A stretch of DNA of 62,000 nucleotides from Symbiodinium natans (GCA_905221605.1 CAJNDS010002097.1:1-62000), one strand, 5' to 3'. Counted from the stretch's first letter, positions 38,946-51,804 are shown. The notes: a model not told the origin generated them from the letters alone. Numbers and translations: made by a program.

Positions 38946-39329
38946 CTAAAGAGGTTCCAACGTTAAACCCTAAACCCTGCATCTGGCGAACATGGCTCAC
39001 GGCCTTCATCCTCCCTGATCTGCATGTGGAAGCCTCTGGCAGGGGGGAGATGGGTTTAAGGTTTAGGGTTTAGGGTTTTAGGGTTTAGGGTTTAGGGCTA
39101 CAACAGCCACGGTGCAGAAATTTGTCCTCTTTCCCGAATTTTAGGGCTTTAGGGTATAGTCCTAAGCCCTCAACTCAAGACCTGAACCCGGAACCCGAAG
39201 TTCTAAACCCGAAGCCCTGAACCCGAAAGGATTCAGGGTGCAGAGTAGGGTTTTGGGGCGGCCCGGCCTGGAGCCCCGAGCTTTACTGCTAGGGTTAGGG
39301 TTTAGGGTTTAGGGTTTAGGGTTTAGGGT

Positions 39330-39420
39330 TTGGGGTGTGGGGTTTGGGGTTTGGGGTTTGGGGTTTGGGGTTTGGGGTTTGGGGTTTGGGGTTTGGGGTT
39401 TGGGGTTTGGGGTTTGGGGT
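39330..39420. repeat. TTTGGGG variant block
   Basis: Eleven or more consecutive TTTGGGG heptamers within a TTTAGGG array. Confidence 0.95.
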
Positions 39421-40382
39421 TTAGGGTTTAGGGTTTGGGTTCTCGGGTTCGGGGTTTATAGGGTTTAGGGCTTAGGTTTAGGGTGTAAGGCTGTATCCGT
39501 GTACGTGTGCGGGAGTGCGTGCTCTATGTCGCAAGACGTGCGCTCCACATAGGGAAAACACCTCGTGGGCTGCTGGTGACCCTCGGGGCCTCCGGAAATT
39601 CTTCCTTACTCCTAGGCGTTCTGCGAAGGGGCCTCTTCATGCCCAACGGTTTAGGGTTTAGGGTTTAGGGTTTAGGGTTTAGGGTTTAGGTTTTAGGGCT
39701 TAGGGTTTAGGAGTCCCTAAGCCCTAAGCCCCTCAACTCACTGCAAACCCAACCCTTCAAGCAGTTGCTTCACTGCTTCACAAGGTTGCAGACCAGGGTC
39801 CCACAGGCTCAAGAGTTGCCCCAAGAATTTGGGGGTCTAGGGGCTAGGAGTGCAAGGGTTCAGAAACTAGGGTCTTAGGGTTCAGATCTTGGGGGTTTAG
39901 AGGTGTTTAGGGGCTAGGGTTTTAGGGTTTAGGAAGAAGGTTTAGGGTTAAGGGCCTTAGGGTTTTTGGGGCTTATAAGCCCAAGTTACAGGGTGACCAC
40001 TGGAAGAACGTGGCGAAGAGCCCGGGCAAGAAGGTGTTGCCTCGCTCTGTCCCTGAAACCTTCCTTCCGCCCCCAACATGAAAACCCTCCCCCTATCCCC
40101 CTAACCCGCCTGTACTTTCCGCCCGAAATCTTGAGCAGTCGCCATGATAGTTTCACATGAGATACTGAGAATCTTGAATATTCAGGGGTTGGGTTTAGGT
40201 TGTTTGATATTGGGGGCTCCATATCCTAACCCTAAGCCCTAAACCCTAAGCCCTAAACCCTAAACCCTAAACCCTAAACCCTAAACCCTAAACCCCCCTA
40301 ACCTATGGGCGCTGTATGGGCTGGGTGGCCACGAACACCAAAACCGCAAAGCCCTAAAACCCCTAGCGCCCCTAAGCCCTAA

Positions 40383-40490
40383 ACTTACTGTGGGTTAGCA
40401 GCGAGTGAGGGAATTAGGGCCCAAAATGAACCCTTGCAGGGATTATAGAGGGTGTCTCATTCCCCCCCATTCCCTGTCGCCAAAGTCGGG
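40383..40490. mobile_element. MITE-like element, family D, diverged copy
   Basis: Left CTTACTGTGGGTTAGCAG and right CATTCCCTGTCGCC correspond to the family D ends; the interior shares ATTCCCCC and GGGATTATA. Confidence 0.6.
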
Positions 40491-41389
40491 ATTGCTCAGA
40501 AGGAAGGAGGCGCCCTCACACCTCTACTTTAGGGGTTTAGAGTTTAGGGGTTCAGGGTTTGGAGTTATTTTACTACCGCAGGATGACGTAGATACATGGT
40601 CTCTGAATATTGGCCCTGAACACCCCACATGAAACCCAAGGGCGCCACACTTCAAAACCCTGTAAAGAAGGTAAGGGTCACTAGCCCATATTTAGTAGTT
40701 TAGAGATTTTGGCCTCACTACAAGCCCTAAACCCCTAAACCCCAAAACCATCGCTGCTCCCAAACCTAAAGTGGGACCCTAAACCCTAAACCCTAAACCC
40801 TAAACCCTAAACCCTAAACCCTAAACCCTAAACCCTAAACCCTAAACCCTAAGGGCATATACTTTAGGCGAGCTTTGGCCACAATGTGGCCTGGGGCTAA
40901 GGTTGCAGGGTTGAGATCGTTATCGGGTGCTGGATTGTAGACTTCAGGGGCCTGAAACCCAACCCCTACACTACACCCTAAACCCTCAGCCCTAAGCCCT
41001 AAGCCCCAAACCCTAAACCCTAAACCCTAAACCCTAGAGGAAGTCAGGCGGCCGAGCACAATACAGCGGCGACACCAGGACGCCTGAAAAGCCGTCCGCC
41101 AGTGGCTGAACTCCTGAGCAAAGGCAGCTGTTGGCGGTTTCGGGTTTCGGGGTGGATACAGGGTTTAGAATTTGGGCCTACAGGCTTCTTCTACGTTTCG
41201 GGTTTGCTTCGGGTCACAGGTTTACAAGCTATAGTCGTGTCTTTACTAAGCTTCCCGATCCTGCAAGTTGCCCCTAAAGCCTCTGAACCAGCATGCATGT
41301 GCAGCATGCCCCATGGTCGTTCCTTCTTGCAGCCATCGACTTGGATGCCTAAACAGAAAGAGCCCCCCCTAGACCCTAAACCCCCCAAC

Positions 41390-41520
41390 CCAAACCCTAA
41401 ACCCTAAACCCTAAACCCTAAACCCTAAACCCTAAACCCTAAACCCTAAACCTAAAACCCTAAACCCTAAACCCTAAACCCTAAACCTAAACCCTAAATT
41501 ACTAAACCTAAACCCTAAAC
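41390..41520. repeat. CCCTAAA array
   Basis: About sixteen heptamers, several with a lost C or an extra A. Confidence 0.95.
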
Positions 41521-41639
41521 GGGGGGAAGGGTGTTCTGGGGCTTGCCTTTTGCCCCGATGAAGGGGTCCTTGAGGAGTCTGGGTGAGTTGGGTTTTGTGA
41601 TTAGGGCCTTAGGGTTTAGGGTGTAGACATATGCATGGG

Positions 41640-41770
41640 TGTAAACAATATCATGAAATAAAGATATACGAACATATGTATGCTTAGTATGCTGTTATGT
41701 ATATATATATATACATATAGATTATGGATATATGTGTAGGTTTTTCTGTATGCATGTATACTTGGCTTTC
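41640..41770. repeat. AT-rich microsatellite-like stretch
   Basis: ATATATAC and TATGTA repeats, with a core (TA)8 at about 41,700-41,715. Composition differs sharply from the GC-rich flanks. Confidence 0.8.
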
Positions 41771-42079
41771 TACATAGCGGTCTCAACGGCTTCTTCAATG
41801 GTTCAGAGTCTGAGGCGTCTAGACATGCCAACATAGTGGTACCCAAAGGAACCCCAAAGACCATAATCGTTGGTCAAGGAACCCCTCGAAAAATGCACCT
41901 ATACGCTACTGAAGCCCCAAACCCCTACTTTTCGGAAACACCCATATACCCGCACACAGCGCCGCCTGAAGGGTACAAAGTGCTCTGAGACAGAGAGCCC
42001 CGTACTTGCCGGAAACAGCACTTGCTGTAGGCTTCAGGCTTTAGGGCTTACGGTGTAGCGGCTTCAGGCTTTAGGGTGT

Positions 42080-43500
42080 AAAGTTCAGGGTTTAGGGTTT
42101 AGGGTTCAGGGTTTAGGGTTCAGGGTTTAGGAGTCTAGAATCTATACCCCAACATCTTGGTATAGGTTCTATGCCGCACACCTTCGATTCGACACTCTGT
42201 TCCTGTGTGTCAGTTTACCCGCGGCCTTAGACTCCAGAACCCTTGGGGTTTAGGGTTTAGGGTTCAGGGTTCAGGGTTTAGGGTTTAGGGTTTAGGGTTT
42301 AGGCTCAGCCCCGACAAACCAGAGAGGACGAGGTGCCAGGAGGCAGAAGGCGGCCAAGAGCAGGCTGGGATGAAACGCTTGCAAGAGCAGGTGGTGCCAT
42401 CCTGACCGGAGTCTGGGTCGGGTTTAGGGTTTAGGGTTTAGGGTTTAGGGTTTAGGGTTTAGGGTTTAGGGTTTAGGGTTTAGGGTTTAGGGTTTAGGGT
42501 TTAGGGTTTAGGGTTTAGGGTTTAGGGTTTAACCCACAAAAAAACAAGGGTGACCTCTGTTTTTGTATTTCAAGGGGTTTGTAACAAGTCATGAGGGCCT
42601 ACTCTGGAACGTACGTTGGCTTTAGGGTTGAACCTAAACCCTAAAAACAGGGGTGGGGGGGGAACAAAACCCCTAAACCCTAAACCCTAAACCCTAAACC
42701 CTAAACCCTAAACCCTAAACCCTAAGCCCTAAACCCTAAACCCTAAACCCTAAACCCTAAACCCTAAACCCTAAACCCTAAACCCTAAACCCTAAACCCT
42801 AAACCCTAAACCCTAAACTAAAAAAGGGGTGGAACAAGGGCCGCCTCTGGCCCCTAGGAGGGGATGCGTTCTTAGGGCCTCAGGGCTTTCGAGGGTTCAG
42901 GGTCTAATTCGGATTTAGGCTTTAGGGTTTAGGCTTGGGGTTTAGGGTTTAGGGTTTAGGGTTCAGGGTTTAGGGTTTGGGGTTTAGGGTTTGGGGTTTA
43001 GGGTTTAGGGTTTATAAAGGGCTTCCTTTGTCAAAAATTGGGAACAAGGGCCTACTCTGGGTCCTAGGTCTACGAGGGTAGGGGCCTAGGCACTCCGGGT
43101 TCTCTCAACACGAAGCAAGAACAATCTCCAGACCCAAAAAGCCAAGACCCACTAGGCTCCCGGAAGTAGAGAAAAAAACCCCTGAAGTGCTGACAAAAGG
43201 TCTTCTACTACCCCAGACCCCAAAGGACACTTCCTTAGAACCATCATGACAATGATGTGCTTTGAATGTTCCGGTTTAGGGTTTAGGGTTTAGGGTTTAG
43301 GGTTTAGGGTTTAGGGTTTAGGGTTTAGGGTTTAGGGTTTAGGGTTTAGGGTTTAGGGTTTAGGGTTTAGGGTTTAGGTTTAGGGCACACACTACAAGAC
43401 CACACCATTCCTTATAACCCGAAAGCCTACACCCTACACCCTAAACCCTGAACCCTAAACCCAAAACCCTGAAGCCTGAACCCTGAACCCTAAGGGAACT
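42080..43500. repeat. Cluster of telomeric arrays in alternating orientation
   Basis: TTTAGGG at 42,080-42,130, 42,247-42,303, 42,421-42,530, 42,922-43,015 and 43,273-43,384. CCCTAAA at 42,671-42,820 and 43,430-43,495. Spacers at 42,578-42,612 and 43,035-43,069 carry the family I motif GGGCCTACTCTGG. Confidence 0.9.
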
Positions 43501-43619
43501 ACAGCAAAGACCCAAAAAGCCGTCCGAAGCCCCCAGGCCACGAAGCATAAACCGACCACCAAAAACAGAAGAGATTTGAGAACCCTACATCGGCTTAAAC
43601 ATAAGTAAACAACTATATA

Positions 43620-43775
43620 GAACTATATATATATATATATGTATGTATGTATGTATATATATATATGTATATATATACATATGTGTATATTTATAGTTCT
43701 CTCTCTCTATAGATATATATATATGTATACACATGGTTAATTGTTTTATTTGTTTATGTATATATATATATATAG
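43620..43775. repeat. TA/TATG microsatellite
   Basis: (TA)n, (TATG)n and (TATA)n blocks with an internal TCTCTCTCTC, strongly AT-rich. Confidence 0.95.
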
Positions 43776-43777
43776 AT

Positions 43778-43876
43778 CTCAAAATTAGGGTCCTTTTTGG
43801 GGTCCTTATGTCACTTTAGGGGTGCCGTACCATACAGGGCACCCAACAAAAAACCCTCCCAATTTGGAGAACTACC
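43778..43876. mobile_element. MITE-like element, family C
   Basis: Left CTCAAAATTAGGGTCCTTTT and right CAATTTGGAGAACTACC, with GTGCCGTACC internally. It abuts the TA microsatellite. Confidence 0.7.
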
Positions 43877-44045
43877 CATGTGGATGTCAAAAGTTATATA
43901 CTTTACTCCCCCTAGAACCTTAACAAAAAATATGTTTAATGTCCTCTTGGGTTTTGTATAAACAAACAAAAAAAACAAATCCCAAGGGGGATATAGTGTA
44001 TGTTATAAATCTCTCAGCTACCCGAGGTCAAACAAACAGACAGCC

Positions 44046-45740
44046 AGGGTTTAGGGTTTAGGGTTTAGGGTTTAGGGTTTAGGATTTGCGCAAATTCCAT
44101 CGCCTCGAGGCTGCAAGCTTCTTCCTGCGACACCTGTTGACCCCGAACCCTAAAACCTAAACAGCAAACCCAGAATTCCCAAGCCCTAAACCCCAAACCC
44201 TAAACCCCAAACCCTAAACCGCAGACCCTAAACCCTAAACCCTAAACCCCTAAACCCCAAACCCCAAACCCTAAACCCCAAACCCTAAACCGTAGACCCT
44301 AAACCCTAAACCCCAAACCCTAAACCCCAAACCCTAAACCCTAAACCCTAAGCCGAAAGGATCGCCGAGCTTCGGGTGACCTGCTCTGCCCCTGCCAGAC
44401 AGTCGAAGCTGGTGGCGATGAGCCTCGTGAGCTCAAAAGCGCCCTTGCGGCCTTTTTTTTTGGGGGGGGTTAGGGTTTAGGGTTTAGGGTTAAGGGTTTA
44501 GGGTTTAGGGTTTAGGGTTTGGGGTTTAGGGTTTAGGGTTTAGGGTTTAGGGTTTAGGGTTTAGGGTTTAGGGCTTAGGGTTTAGGGTTTAGGGTTTAAG
44601 GCTTAGGGCTCAGGGTTTAGGGTTTAGGGTTTAGGGTTTCGGGTTTAGGGTTTAGGGTTTAGGGTCAGCGTTTAGGGTTTAGGGCTTAGGGTTTAATCCC
44701 CAAGCCCTGACTCCTTAACCCTAGACCTTCTTGTTTGTAGGAGACTTAAGAGTCTCCGGAGGGGCTTTATCGTTGCAACCTACGAAAAAGTAGGTTTGGG
44801 GCGTGGAAGTTGCCTTAAGAGCCGAGGGCACTTAGAAAGTGGGTTATAAGGGTATTAACAGGGTATTAGAGGGGTCATAAGGGCTATGTATGGTTTATAA
44901 GTAAGAGCTACAAGCAAAGGCGATAAAGGCTCTAAGGGCTATAAGGCTATCATAAGGCGATTATAAGGGTATTGTGAGGGTTGTAAGGGTTTAGGGCGTG
45001 ATGTTTAAGAGCCTACTCCAGAAGACCTAAACCCTAACCCTAAACCCTAAACCCCCCAAACCCTAAACCCTAAACCCTAAACCAGAAGCGCTAAACCCCT
45101 AGACCCTAAACCTTAAGCCCCATATCCTAAGCCCTAAGCCAGAAGATCTAAACCCTAACCCTAAACCTTAAACTTAAACCCTAAGCCCTAAACCCTAAAC
45201 CTTACGTAAGCCCTAAGCCCCAAACCCTAAACCCCAAACCCTCAACCCTGAACCCTAAACCCTAAACCCCTCAACTTCCCAACCCTCCCAGGGAGCCCAG
45301 GAGCGTGGAGCTGTCGCCAGCGCCCTCGACGATGTCCAGGGCAAGCCATAGCTTCTGGGTTTTCAGGGGAAGTTGAGGGGTTTAGGGTTTAGGGTTTAGG
45401 GTTTAGGGTTAAGGGTTTAGGTTTTAGGGTTCAGGGTTTGAGAGGTTTTGGGTTTCGGATTGAGGGTGTAGGGATGTTTAGGGTTTAGGGCGTCTGGGGT
45501 TTGAGGGGCTTAGGGGTTGAGGGCTTTGGGGGTTGAGGGGTCGTGGGCTTTTGGGGTTTAAGGGCTTAGGGGTACAGGTGTTTTGGTTTTGGGGGTTTGA
45601 CTTCGCGATTTCGGGGGTCTGGGGCTTTGGGAGCTAGCACCCTAAGCTCTGGGGTTTAGGGCCTTGGAGTCGAACCATTTTTAACCCCTAAACCCTAAAC
45701 CCTAAACCCTAAACCCTAAACTCCAAACCCTAAACCCTGA
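44046..45740. other. Gene-free repeat mosaic
   Basis: Arrays: CCCTAAA 44,186-44,350 and 45,025-45,265; TTTAGGG 44,470-44,690 and 45,380-45,430. A degenerate GGGTATAAGGGTATT stretch at 44,840-44,990. A short hairpin AGACTTAAGAGTCT lies at 44,747-44,760. No gene. Confidence 0.8.
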
Positions 45741-45934
45741 CTTCAGGGCTCGGCGCGAGCACCCCAAGAGCATGCCAAGAGCACTCTAACCCCAAAGCGC
45801 CGGGTGTTAGGGTGTTAGGGTGTTAGGGTTTGGGGTTTGGGGTTTAGGGTTTAGGGCTACTATAGGTGGCTGACTAATTAGAATGGGGTTTGGGGGGCTA
45901 TTACAGTATACATATGAAGGGACCCGAAGGGAAT

Positions 45935-46065
45935 ATTGTTAAATATTAGTTTTTGTTCATGAATAATCTTCAGAGTTTTAATGATATGGAATAATTGATG
46001 TTATTGATATTCTGAAAATGATTAATATCATTCAATTAAGATTCTTAGTTACTATTCCGACCCTA
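45935..46065. other. AT-rich island
   Basis: About 130 bp of roughly 75 percent A+T with repeated ATTGATATT, AATAATTGATG and TTAATATCATT motifs, isolated in GC-rich surroundings. No coding frame. Function unknown. Confidence 0.6.
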
Positions 46066-46154
46066 TATCACAAGTCTACAGGCTAAAGGCCTCTCGCCCA
46101 GAAAGTTGGGTCCTTTTTGTTCGTCCGAAAATGAGAGCAGGGTTTAGGATTTGG

Positions 46155-49060
46155 GGCCCTAAGCCCTAAACCCTAAACCCTAAACCCTAAACCCTAAACC
46201 CTAAACCCTAAACCCTCAACCCTAAACCCTGTAGGGGACATGGCTCCTCCTGCATGGAGTGGTAGATCTCCGTCCTGAGAGGGCCACAATGTTTAGGGTT
46301 TAGGGTTTAGGTTACTACCAAAGTAAGAGCCCCAAGCAACCCTACCTGGGTTCTTTGGAGCTCAGGATCAGGGGGGGTTTAGGGTTTAGGGTTTAGGGTT
46401 TAGGGTTTAGGGTTTAGGGTTTAGGGTTTAGGGTTTAGGGTTTAGGTGTACACAATGGCCAATCAGGAAAGCTTGGGGCCTTCCTAGAGGGGTTTAGGGT
46501 GTAGGCTTTGGTTTACGGTTTCGGGTTTAGGGTTTGGGTTTTCCCGAACCCCGATCTCTAAAATCTAAATGCCTGGAGTAGATCGACATAGTGTTTTTGC
46601 TGAACCCTAAACCCTAAACCCTAAACCCTAAACCCTAAACCCTAGACCCTAAACCCTAAACCCTAAACCCTAAACCCCTAACCCCTAACCCCTAACCCCT
46701 AACCCCTAAACCCTAAACCCTAAACCCTAAACCCCAAACGAACCTGACGACTCCCTTTCACAGCCCACTGCAGGCAGCGCGCTCTGCAAGGATGGTATGG
46801 AGGTTGCCGACAAAGGTGCCGAAGGAAAAGATCACCTCCGTGAGGGTTTAGGGTTTAGGGTTTAGGGTCTAGGGTCTAGGGTTTAGGGTTTAGGGTTTAG
46901 GGTTTAGGGTTTGGGGTTTAGGGCTTAGGGCTTAGGGTCTCAAAGTTCAAGCATTCACTAGGTTAGCAGCCTTTCAAGCGCCCGAAAAGTACCCACCCAC
47001 CCAGAGAATCCCATACCATTAAGATAAAAAAAAAAAAAAAAAACTTCACACGCATCTATATATATATATATATATATATATCGTATCTGAAAGAATGGTT
47101 TAGGGTTTAGGGTTTAGGGTTCAGGGTTTAGGGCTCCAAATTTTGTTGTACCTCCTGCTATTTGGGTGGACTGCTTACATGCGGTCCAAGAGCACTCAGT
47201 GCTCGAATTGGGACTTTTCGGGCTTTCTGATCGTCTGCTGAAAGGGATCCTGAGAGTCGAAACCCACCCTGAAGCCCCAAGCCCTCTGCGACCCCCCCGC
47301 GAAGACGAGAAGAAGATGCAAACCGAACAGGCTCTGCAAGGAACATCGACAAGTCAAAGAGAGCTTAAGGGGTTTAGGGGTTTAGGGTTTAGGGTGCCGA
47401 ACAGTCAGCCCCTACGTGAAGGCTGACAGACCTGGGCTGGCCACTAAACACCCTGACTCATATTTATATAGGGTCACTTATAAACCCAAATAGGGCAAGC
47501 AACAAAAATGTCCCAAAATCCAACCTAGAGAAGCGCCCCGCGCCCCGAGCCCCCAAACTCATGGGAGCTGATACCGCCCACATTCTCCAGCCTAACAAAG
47601 GCTTCCTGGTTTCGGGTTTGAGGTTTAGAGCTTCGGGTTTGGGGTTACCCGCACACTCCAAAAGTCCTCGCTTGAGCCTTTTCGACTTCATGACACACCT
47701 TGAAATATCCAGAGCCTTGAACCCCCAAAAAGGCTTGAAGCACCCCCCCCCCCCCCCCCAAACCCCAAGACCCGGTGAGGGTTTAGGGTTTAGGGCTGAG
47801 GGGTTTAGGGTTTAGGGTTTAGGGTTTAGGGTTTAGGGTTTAGGGTTGAGGCTTCGACTCGGGCCTTGATCATCATGCTCATGCGCTCCTTCTCCTGGGC
47901 GTTGCGAGAGCTCTTCGGGAGCTTGGGGTTCCTATTGCAAGGGCCCTTAAGGAACGCAGAGCTAGTAAAAGTTAGGGTTTAGGGTTTAGGGTTTTGGGTT
48001 TAGGGTTGAGGGTTTAGGGTTTACGGTTTATGGCCTAAAAGGGTTTGGGGCTAATTCAGGGGTGAGTTGTTGCCCGGCAGGGTTAGCCCCAGGTTTTCGT
48101 TCTCGGGGTGCACGCTTGCTTCTCGGGGCGGATTGGGAAAAGAAGGTCGCCGCAGTGGCAGGGCGGTAAAAAGGTTCAGCGCTCTCCCTAAGCCCAAACC
48201 CTAAAACATAAACCGTAATCTCTAGACCCTAAACCCTAAGCCCTAAACCCTAAACTTAAACCCGAGACCCCAGCTTGCGTTGACGGCTTAGGGCATTCAT
48301 ACCAGCCCCTCGCCCCCCACCCCCCCCCCCCCCCTCCCCCCAACAAAAACAAAAAACAACAACACAACCCTAAACCCCAAACAGGCTCGCTCACAACGAT
48401 CGACACCCGGCTGATGCATGTTTACGTTGAAGCGGCGCGAGAAGCCCGGCGGTCATAATGGAACCCCTTGTAGTTCACCCGAGGCTGTTGGGAGCCGTTC
48501 AACCTGCACATCCCCACCGATATGGGCTTCCCAGAAAGGCTTGTGCATCGATCGCTATGACTAAGTATTGAAAGGGTTTAGGGCCAAGGGGGTTCGCACT
48601 AAACCGCGCAAGATACCTTGACTGCCACAGGCCCTCAAGTCTTTTGAGGATAGTGAGTATGGTAAGTTTCCTTATCGTCTAGGGTGCTGGATCAGTCCCA
48701 CTAATTAACCTGGAGACTCTAAACTACCCAATCATTCGCCCTGTTCGCCCAGGCCTCCTTCCCCCTGCGGATTGCTAATCCCGAATCCGGGACACGTTCC
48801 AGTTTCCAAGAAGCAAAAATTGACCTTCTTTTCACAGCAGCACGCAGCAAAAAGCCTTAACAGCCCCAAAAAGAAACCCCCCAACCCCTCAATCCCCAGT
48901 CCAAAAAAATCCGGGGATGAGCGTCGCGCCAGAAAGACTAACCTAGCAAAACAAGGTGGCCTTTTTGGGTTAAAGCTAATGAGGGAACCGAAGCCCCGAA
49001 GGGAACAAGGGCCTACCTGGGTCCTAGTTGCCCTGAACTCCTCAACCCTAAACCCTAAAC
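46155..49060. other. Gene-free repeat mosaic
   Basis: CCCTAAA at 46,155-46,232 and 46,602-46,737 (with five CCCCTAA at 46,676-46,705). TTTAGGG at 46,377-46,445, 46,845-46,940, 47,780-47,845 and 47,972-48,030. A17 and (AT)n at 47,026-47,082. C-runs at 47,742-47,759 and 48,312-48,335. Positions 48,400-49,000 are unique sequence with no convincing coding frame. Confidence 0.75.
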
Positions 49061-49606
49061 CGAACTCTTAGACCCTACTGCGGCGGGACAGTGAACGAGT
49101 TCTCTGGAAACGTCCGAGCGGCCGTTTGACTTGCCGATCGGACAGCCAAGACCACCGGCCCCTCGAGTTCACAAGTTTAGGGTTTAGGGCTCAGGGGTTT
49201 AGAGATTGCGGTTTCGGGTTTCAGGGGCTCCGAAACCACCCTCACTCAAGTTTTAGGCTCTTGGGTTCAATAGGGTTCAGGACGATCCAATGCTCTCCGA
49301 CGTTAGCTACTCCTAAGCCCTGAGCCCGAATTGCGGGTTCCGGCTTCATGGGTAAGCATGGATCTCACAACCCGGGATCGTGGGACTGTGGAGACGGTGA
49401 CCTGGATCTCCAGGTGATAGACCCCAAAGCTCATTTAGGACTTATAGGGTTTCGGGTTTAGGGTTTCGGATTTCGGGTTTGTAGCCAAAGCCACCAGTGA
49501 GGCACCAAGGCAACGTGCAATGAACCAAGAGCCCAGGGCCCTTTGCTTGATGCGATCCAGGAGCTCATGACTCGCGAGAGGCATGCCCTGACGTGAATCA
49601 TTCTGT

Positions 49607-49707
49607 TACTTGGGGGTTCATGGTACTTGTTAACAAACTCTAACTGTTATCAGTACAGGCAGGAGTACAGTGAAAGTTGGGTAATGAGTACCATGAACCT
49701 CCAAGTA
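49607..49707. mobile_element. MITE-like palindromic element, family G, intact
   Basis: Ends TACTTGGGGGTTCATGGTAC and GTACCATGAACCTCCAAGTA; the inverted arms are about 45 bp with few mismatches. It has no telomeric insert, unlike 28,516-28,797. Confidence 0.85.
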
Positions 49708-49914
49708 TCCGTCTAGCCGCCCAGCACAGGGATCCGTTACAGCATGCCTTCTCGAAGTCTGGCAACAGAAAAAGTAAGTGTCATCCATTCTCATGCGTCG
49801 GTTTTACAGCGACGGACAAGAAGCAACCATAGATGAGCAAGAAGGACCATTCGATTTGCTTTCTGTCCCCTGTAACTTCCGTGAAACGCCGCTGCTGAAT
49901 TTCACTTAACCTTC

Positions 49915-50045
49915 ACAATTACTATTACTAGTATTACAAATATTACTAAATATTACTGATATGACTAATATTACTAATAATACTAATATTACCGATATTA
50001 CTAATATTACCAATATTGCTAATATTATAAGTACAAATATAGCAC
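49915..50045. repeat. (ATTACTAAT)n AT-rich tandem repeat
   Basis: About twelve imperfect copies of TATTACTAA or TATTACCGA. Confidence 0.9.
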
Positions 50046-50151
50046 CAAAGATGAGCACAGGAGACCCGAACCCAAAGCCCTAAGCAACCCTAAGCCCGAG
50101 GCCGGCGAGGCGAGAGGAAATCAAGTGCTGTAGGCGCTCAAGGATGTTCCC

Positions 50152-50213
50152 GGGATGTTCCCCCTTATACTAACAGTCCTTCATAAGGATTAGTAGTACC
50201 CCCCCTAGTATAA
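50152..50213. mobile_element. MITE-like element, family A, partial
   Basis: Left end GGGATGTTCCCCCTTATACT, AACAGTCCTT, then a degraded right half ending CCCCCCTAGTATA. Confidence 0.7.
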
Positions 50214-50591
50214 TCCTAAACCCGAAACCCTAAACCCTAAACCCCAAACCCTAAACCCTAAACCCTGAACCCAACCGCAGCCTAAAGAAGACCCCGGATC
50301 GACCCCTGAGGCTGGAATTTCTAGGAAGCATAATAATAGGAACAAAAAATAAAGATTAGGGTTTACGGCTTAGGGACCTCTGATCCCTGCCTACTGCAAT
50401 CGCCTGCCAGTTCACACATCCGCCAAGGCTCTTCTTCCTGGCTTCCTGTTTAGGGTTTAGGCTGTTCTTCCTGCCTTTCAAACTTCCTTCCTTCCTCCTT
50501 CCTTCCTTCACTCCTTCCTTGCCGTGCTTCCTGATCTTCTCTGCGCCCTTTCTGCCTGCGCTGCCCAGACTGCTGCGTGAAGGCCAACACC

Positions 50592-50703
50592 TCTAACTTC
50601 TTGGCTGCACTTAGGAGGGTAGCTATAAATCATTTTTTTTTAGCTGCCTTGTTCAGAAACCCAATGAGCCCAAAAAAGGCTAAAGATCTAAAGTTACAGT
50701 AAA
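50592..50703. mobile_element. Interspersed short repeat, family F, copy 2
   Basis: Homologous throughout to 35,070-35,173 with about 85 percent visible identity; the T-run is expanded to T9. Confidence 0.75.
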
Positions 50704-51367
50704 GCACCACAAAGACTTGATGCTGATCCTCCTCATTGATCCCTCTCGCGTTATCTCGTTTGCTTTGCCTCTTGTTTCTTACAACCCTTGTGCCCGCAGT
50801 TGCTCGAACGTTCGTAGAAACCCATTGAAAGACAACCGTTCACTGGCCCCCGGACCCCGAACCCTAAACCCTAAACCCTAAACCCTGAACCCTGAACCCT
50901 AAACCCTAAACCCTAAACCTTATACCCTAAACCTTAGACCCTAAACCCTAAACCCTAAATAAACCCCAAACCCTCAACTCTAAACCCCCCAATTTGGAGG
51001 CAAGTATGCTCCACAACAGTCCGGCTCAGGAGAGATTCTCCTTCCCTGGAGATAACCTATACCTGCACCATTGTCGGGGCACTATAAAGAAAACTTATTT
51101 CTGTTCCTTATTGGGTTTACGTATTCAGAAGAATGCAGAATGATTTTCAACAATGACCCAGATACTACTACTATCATTCCTACATGAATCCCCTTTAAGG
51201 TTTATAGGATATAGTTTAGGGTGTATAGGCTTTACAGGGTATAACCGTATAACCTATACTACTATCATTCCTATGAAGATTAGAGATTAGAGGTTAGGGT
51301 TTCTGGGGTTTATAGGGTTCAGAGTTTAGAGTTTAGGGGTTATAGGCATTACAGGGTTATAGGGCTG

Positions 51368-51478
51368 CTAGGCCCAGGAGTAACCGGGAATAAAGAGGGT
51401 GCCCTTTTTGGCTTTAAGGGGATTATAAGGGAACGCCACCCCTAAGAAAAGGAAATACGCGCCTACTCCGGGTCCTAG
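51368..51478. mobile_element. MITE-like element, family I
   Basis: Left CTAGGCCCAGGAGTAACCGG is the inverse of the right GCGCCTACTCCGGGTCCTAG. It is followed at once by a CCCTAAA array. Confidence 0.65.
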
Positions 51479-51804
51479 CCCTAAACCCTAAACCCTAAAC
51501 CCTAAACCCTAAACCCTAAACCCTAAACCCTAAACCCTAAACCCTAAACCCTAAACGGGTGTTTAGACTCTTACATCCTGCCGCCGTGGCGCCAGCGGCA
51601 GCAGGACAAAGTACAGCACGCTGAGACCCCACTGACCGCAGGGGAGGCATTCGAAGGGATCCTCGGGAGCTTCTTAACATGGGTTTTCCCTACTAACCCC
51701 CCCCCCCCCCCCCTCTATAGGGTTTAGGGCTTAGGGCTTAGGGCTTAGGGCTTAGGGTTTAGGGTTTAGGTTTTAGGGTTTGGGTTTAGGGTTAGGGTTT
51801 AGGG

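Larger units (their letters stand above)
38946..41000. other. Gene-free repeat mosaic
   Basis: TTTAGGG arrays at 39,056-39,100, 39,293-39,480 (including eleven TTTGGGG variants) and 39,650-39,712. CCCTAAA arrays at 40,230-40,305, 40,776-40,853 and 40,975-41,035. Spacers show no credible gene. A family D element is at 40,383-40,490. Confidence 0.8.

Noticed and set aside
43585-43782. 65-codon Tyr/Ile-rich frame
   Set aside because: Encoded by the TA/TATG microsatellite.
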